This document shows, piece by piece, positions 61,401 through 64,000 of a DNA stretch of 64,000 nucleotides. Position numbers and translations under genes: made by a program. Source of the stretch: Dyadobacter beijingensis DSM 21582 (GTDB lineage: Bacteria > Bacteroidota > Bacteroidia > Cytophagales > Spirosomataceae); the NCBI RefSeq assembly GCF_000382205.1, contig NZ_KB907789.1, positions 1,054,001 through 1,118,000 of the forward strand, given 5' to 3'. The notes under the pieces are model-generated. The model was given only the letters and a program-made list of their open reading frames with translations, ran no database searches and was not told the DNA's origin. How positions within the stretch are numbered: the stretch's first letter is position 1; every line of letters begins with the position of its first letter.

Positions 61401-61720
61401 TTCAGGCGCCAAATGCCTACTACCGCCTCAAAATGATCGACGCGGACGGCACTTACGCCTATTCGGTGATCCGGCAGGTGGCGGTGCCAGGTATGGAAGC
61501 CATGCTGTACCCCAACCCGGCAAGCGATGTAATAGAGGTGAAGCAGGCTCCGGCATCCGCGCCATGGCAGCTGATCGGCGCGGATGGAAATGCGGTCCTG
61601 AACGGCCGGTCCGAAGGTGGAAATTTCAGGCTGGACGTGCGCAGCCTTCGACCGGGCACCTATTTGCTGCGGTTCTCCACCGGGCAGGACATTCGAACGT
61701 TCCGGATGGTGAAGCAGTAA
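58493..61720 (+). CDS. GloVer-repeat secreted protein with T9SS sorting domain
   Basis: A 1075-residue protein with signal peptide (about 1-26, ending ARSQ). Residues about 30-720 are tandem units of the GloVer type (GKLYGITMEGGTNAQGVIFE, GKLYGATTAGGAESSGTLFE and many more), likely forming beta-propellers. A beta-sandwich region follows (about 740-900), then a segment with FPVKLVDFNARLEEHNAVLS (about 900-1000) and a C-terminal T9SS type A domain (MLYPNPASDVIEVKQAPASA). It should be displayed or released at the cell surface. Ligand unknown. Confidence 0.9.
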   Translation: MKKPYYSTYVFTLLLCTIASFAARSQGINQFWGVAFGGGTELLGNIFNASPDGTLPTSQFNFYIARKALAIGQFVEYNGELYATARTESGLNVEFSGNLFKWNPATDEYTLLHNFRRETGARPHEVMVLMGSKLYGITMEGGTNAQGVIFEYDLTTNTYAKRADFASLANDRELWPSTALSQMNGKLYGIARTNFGELDDALYEWDPATAQFTQVRDVFGPYQPGLHAPDTPWEGLNGKLYATTKLAGTSFGDLVEWDPEAGTYVSKAAFSREAGYNCLTKMTPKDGKLYGATTAGGAESSGTLFEFTPEAGTITKKIDLAAGANAPFNGFAPVLLGDKFYGVTQGGKTMRGRVYEWNPATNTFSLRFGLPDYTNGLLSGAFTPWQGKLYSAIGRPQPNNGRIVAEVFNWDPATNQYTTGFISQESVGAHPRGGVTLAGGKFYGATTYGGKLNMGVIFEFDPKTKAYKILKELDETTGQEPYGKLTLLNGKLYGITSTGGRVGFGAIFEVDYQNSTVTKKRDFEVATGRTSYGSLIAKDGKLFGMTMAGGNNNRGTIFEWDPVTNSFTVRYHFDKANGGSPRADLCLKDGLFYGMTYNGGTSDVGVIFRWDPATDTYTKIRDLRAGVGVNPVGSFVEYNEKLYGLTPNSLLELDPATLKSGVLATFDGTAGGKITVGNEKFYFLTTSYSGTLYEWNTKTKVLKKSPGYGNGTDFTLSGMTFEPLPAPVSDGTPGNCLPLPPATVDGNNWTEWLPVIDASKNAVAEIRANKNNLGTVTPSLFTHTGNIRKVNGRYFLGRDLTLTTSGAIASGTPVDVRIYVKQEEYDALVAANNADPKAEPITNASQIGVFATAANDCNGNISGATRAIQATSEPWAGGGYVFSFKTESFSTFYLANANAPFPVKLVDFNARLEEHNAVLSWQTAAEINFSHFELERSTDARNFGKIGRINPSESGRPGHYAFLDMHLNEVQAPNAYYRLKMIDADGTYAYSVIRQVAVPGMEAMLYPNPASDVIEVKQAPASAPWQLIGADGNAVLNGRSEGGNFRLDVRSLRPGTYLLRFSTGQDIRTFRMVKQ

Positions 61721-61821
61721 TTGAAGTAGAATCCAGCCCCATTTTTCGCGGGAGGTGGGTCCATTTCCGTGAACAAAATGCCTCGTTTGCATTATCTTTA
61801 CCAAAAATCCCTCAAACCACC

Positions 61822-62370
61822 GTGCACCGATTACTGGCAACATTCTTACTGGGTTTGTTGACATACAACATGATAGGCTACTCGATTACCTATCTTTTGG
61901 AGCGGTCTGCACGTACGTCATCCGAAGAAATGATCGGCGAGGATATTAATTCCCCAAACATCATTATCAAAGTACCGCTCACCTCCCCTGACCGGTCGCA
62001 TTGGTCTTCATCCGGCCCCATCGACGACCATATCGAGGGCAATGGTCAATTTTACCAGATCACGGCGCAGCAGATTGTAAACGACACGCTTTTCGTCTAC
62101 TGCCAGTACGACCAGCGTGCCAGGGAGCATTTTGCCGACCTTGTTTCAAAAATCCAGCTTGCCGCCAGCACGGATACAAGCACGCCAGCCGGCGACAGCC
62201 ATTCCAGGTTGCTCAAAGGTTTTTTGAAAGACTATCTGAGTACCCATCGTCAACACGTCTTTTTTGTCCTCGAATGGGCGCCTGACGAACTGGCCGCACG
62301 TTCAACGAATGCCCCATTCCACGCCGGTATCAAGCCGGCGGTAGCACTACCCCCACCTGATTTCGCTTAG
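61822..62370 (+). CDS. Small membrane-anchored protein, paralogue of 38020-38586, GTG start
   Basis: A 182-residue protein. GTG at 61822 is the natural start because the frame upstream overlaps the T9SS gene and is not protein-like. One helix (about 4-24, LLATFLLGLLTYNMIGYSIT), then an extracytoplasmic domain with FYQITAQQIVNDTLFVYCQY and QHVFFVLEW, shared with the other copy. Tail with PPPDF. It is followed by a TonB-dependent receptor gene, so a link to receptor function or metal handling is likely but unproven. Confidence 0.75.
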   Translation: MHRLLATFLLGLLTYNMIGYSITYLLERSARTSSEEMIGEDINSPNIIIKVPLTSPDRSHWSSSGPIDDHIEGNGQFYQITAQQIVNDTLFVYCQYDQRAREHFADLVSKIQLAASTDTSTPAGDSHSRLLKGFLKDYLSTHRQHVFFVLEWAPDELAARSTNAPFHAGIKPAVALPPPDFA

Positions 62371-62528
62371 CTCCCCTATTTCTTGACAACCAGTGCTACC
62401 GGGAAAACTGCCCTTTCCGGAGCATGCGGCTATATGTCAGCATTCATCAAGTTCGCCCACGACGCGTTTGCCCCGGAGGCATGATGTCGGAGCGGGACTT
62501 ATACCCTATCATTTCTGCATAGCGAAAT

Positions 62529-64000
62529 ATGAAACTACTGTATCTTCTTACATTACTGACAATCCTCTCCACCGGCGCCCGCCACGCGGTGGCACAAAAC
62601 GGCAAACCGGAAAAAGAAAAGGTCGAAAAAGTGTTCGACCTGAACGAAGTCACCGTCGGCGAGCGTAAAAATGTGATCCACACCGAACGGCTTCCCGACG
62701 TCCATAACACGTACATTACCGCGGGTAAGAAAAGTGAAGTGGTCCAAATGGAAGGCGTAAACGGAAACATCGCCGAGAAAACTGGCCGCCAGATCTTCGC
62801 CAAAATACCAGGCGTGTTCGTATATGACATGGACGGAAGCGGCAACCAGGTCAACATTTCGACGAGAGGACTGGACCCGCACCGTTCGTGGGAATACAAC
62901 ATCCGGCAAAATGGCATCATTACCAACTCGGATATGTACGGCTACCCGGCCAGCCATTACAGCCCCGCGATGGAATCGATCCAGCGCGTGGAGCTGGTGC
63001 GCGGGACGTCATCGCTGCAATACGGCGCACAATTCGGCGGAATGATCAACTACGTGACCAAAGGCCCCGATACGTCCAAAGCATTCTCTTTCGAAACGAT
63101 CAATTCGGTGGGTTCTTTCGGGCTTTTCAGCTCCTATAATGCCATCGGCGGGAAAGTGGGCAAGCTGACGTACCAGGCCTATTACCAGAAACGCCATTCG
63201 GACGGTTACCGCAAGAATGCCAGATCCGATGCGCAATCGCAGTTCGTGAGCCTGACGTACGAGTTCAGCAATTCGCTGCGTGTGAAGGCAGAGCTGGGCC
63301 GCTCCGAATATGTATACCAAATCCCCGGGCCGCTCACCGACGCCATGTTCGCGCAGGACCCGCGGCAGTCGACGCGCTCGCGCAACTATTTCAATCCGGA
63401 CATTTACGTGCCGTCGATCGTGCTGGACTGGAAAATCAGTCCCGATACCCAGCTGAAACTGACCACCTCGGGTGTATACGGCGCGCGTAACAGCGTGATG
63501 TTCGACGCATTTGCCAACGTACCAGACACGATCAGCCGCGTCACCAATGCCTACCGTGCCCGGCAGGTGGATATCGACAATTTCAAAAGCTTCACTACCG
63601 AACTGCGCCTGATGCACCAGTATCATTTTATGGGCTTGCGCAATGTGGTTTCGGGCGGCGTACAGTATATGCACAACAAGCTCCGCCGCCGCCAGCTCGG
63701 CAAAGGCACCACCGGCAGCGATTTCGACCTGACCGTTACCGACGCGCAATTCGGCCGCGATATGTACATGACGACCGACAACGTGGCATTGTTTGTCGAA
63801 AACCTCATTTTCATCACCACGCGACTGAGCTTCTCGCCCGGCGTGCGCGTGGAGAAAGGCAGCACCGATATGACCGGCAAGATCACCTACTACGACCCGC
63901 AGAACCTGCCGAATACGATCAGGCACAGCTTCCCGCTGTTCGGTATCAGTTCGCAGTACCGCATCGGCGAGAGCAGTCGCGCCTACGCAGGCTTCTCCCA
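62529..64000 (+). CDS. TonB-dependent receptor, FecA-like, N-terminal part (runs off the window)
   Basis: 490 residues are visible. Signal peptide about 1-23 (ending AVAQ), no carboxypeptidase-like N-terminal domain, a plug domain (about 55-180: GRQIFAKIPGVFVYDMDGSG, ISTRGLDPHRSWEYNIRQNG, VELVRGTSSLQYGAQFGGMI) and the first barrel strands. The plug pattern with RGLDPHRS resembles ferric-dicitrate FecA-type receptors, so iron-complex uptake is the best guess. It follows the small membrane protein gene by 158 bp. Confidence 0.9.
   Translation, partial: MKLLYLLTLLTILSTGARHAVAQNGKPEKEKVEKVFDLNEVTVGERKNVIHTERLPDVHNTYITAGKKSEVVQMEGVNGNIAEKTGRQIFAKIPGVFVYDMDGSGNQVNISTRGLDPHRSWEYNIRQNGIITNSDMYGYPASHYSPAMESIQRVELVRGTSSLQYGAQFGGMINYVTKGPDTSKAFSFETINSVGSFGLFSSYNAIGGKVGKLTYQAYYQKRHSDGYRKNARSDAQSQFVSLTYEFSNSLRVKAELGRSEYVYQIPGPLTDAMFAQDPRQSTRSRNYFNPDIYVPSIVLDWKISPDTQLKLTTSGVYGARNSVMFDAFANVPDTISRVTNAYRARQVDIDNFKSFTTELRLMHQYHFMGLRNVVSGGVQYMHNKLRRRQLGKGTTGSDFDLTVTDAQFGRDMYMTTDNVALFVENLIFITTRLSFSPGVRVEKGSTDMTGKITYYDPQNLPNTIRHSFPLFGISSQYRIGESSRAYAGFS

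Overview
The window looks like a chromosomal stretch of a Bacteroidota bacterium of the order Cytophagales; a Dyadobacter-like genus is my best inference, not a demonstrated identity. Signs seen in the sequence: promoters of the Bacteroidota type (TTG, about 20 bp, TAnnTTTG), no strong Shine-Dalgarno sites, secreted proteins with type IX secretion (T9SS) C-terminal domains, a hybrid two-component system with propeller and AraC domains, long MacB/FtsX permeases paired with PadR, and many AraC regulators. I see no phage, insertion sequence, integrase, CRISPR array or rRNA; there is one tRNA gene.

Layout. 1-7952 is a minus-strand tripartite efflux operon (HlyD adaptor, TolC, ABC ATPase, two FtsX permeases) ending in an NtrC-type sigma-54 activator and the start of its sensor kinase, with a candidate sigma-54 promoter in front. 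8004-13927 holds a conserved envelope protein, an orphan MacB-like permease, tRNA-Leu(CAA), and a PadR/large permease pair. 14318-16351 is a decaying patch: fragments of an AraC regulator, a lipoprotein and a serine hydrolase surround one intact exported CMD-ABM fusion. 16440-20441 is the hybrid two-component sensor. 20477-24173 has a RibD-like reductase, a bestrophin and an LtaS/MdoB-type transferase, convergent with an operon (24148-29277, minus) of OmpR regulator, kinase, outer membrane barrel and PAP2 phosphatase. 29429-33177 carries a PQQ-type sugar dehydrogenase, small helical proteins, an SMR pump, a Crp/Fnr regulator and a DUF4180 protein.

33522-35541 encodes a histidine kinase with an ethylene-receptor-like, putative Cu(I)-binding membrane domain, followed by a stand-alone receiver. 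Next come a glycosyltransferase without an ATG start and an EamA transporter with a candidate leader peptide. 38020-41001 groups a small membrane protein, an outer membrane protein, a Sco protein and a CxxxC membrane protein, suggesting copper or redox handling. 41194-42316 is a TetR/OsmC pair with a shared operator. 42517-48466 has small membrane proteins, Ogt, an ABC-F ATPase, a MuiA-like protein and a pirin.

48529-58357 contains two SDR/AraC pairs, a GNAT enzyme, a third AraC regulator and a large FG-GAP T9SS protein. The window ends with a GloVer-repeat T9SS protein, a paralogue of the small membrane protein at 38020, and the start of a TonB-dependent receptor. The most interesting items are the ethylene-receptor-like kinase, the leader peptide before the EamA gene, the 7-bp repeats inside the efflux operon, and the paralogous small membrane proteins with non-ATG starts next to outer membrane proteins.
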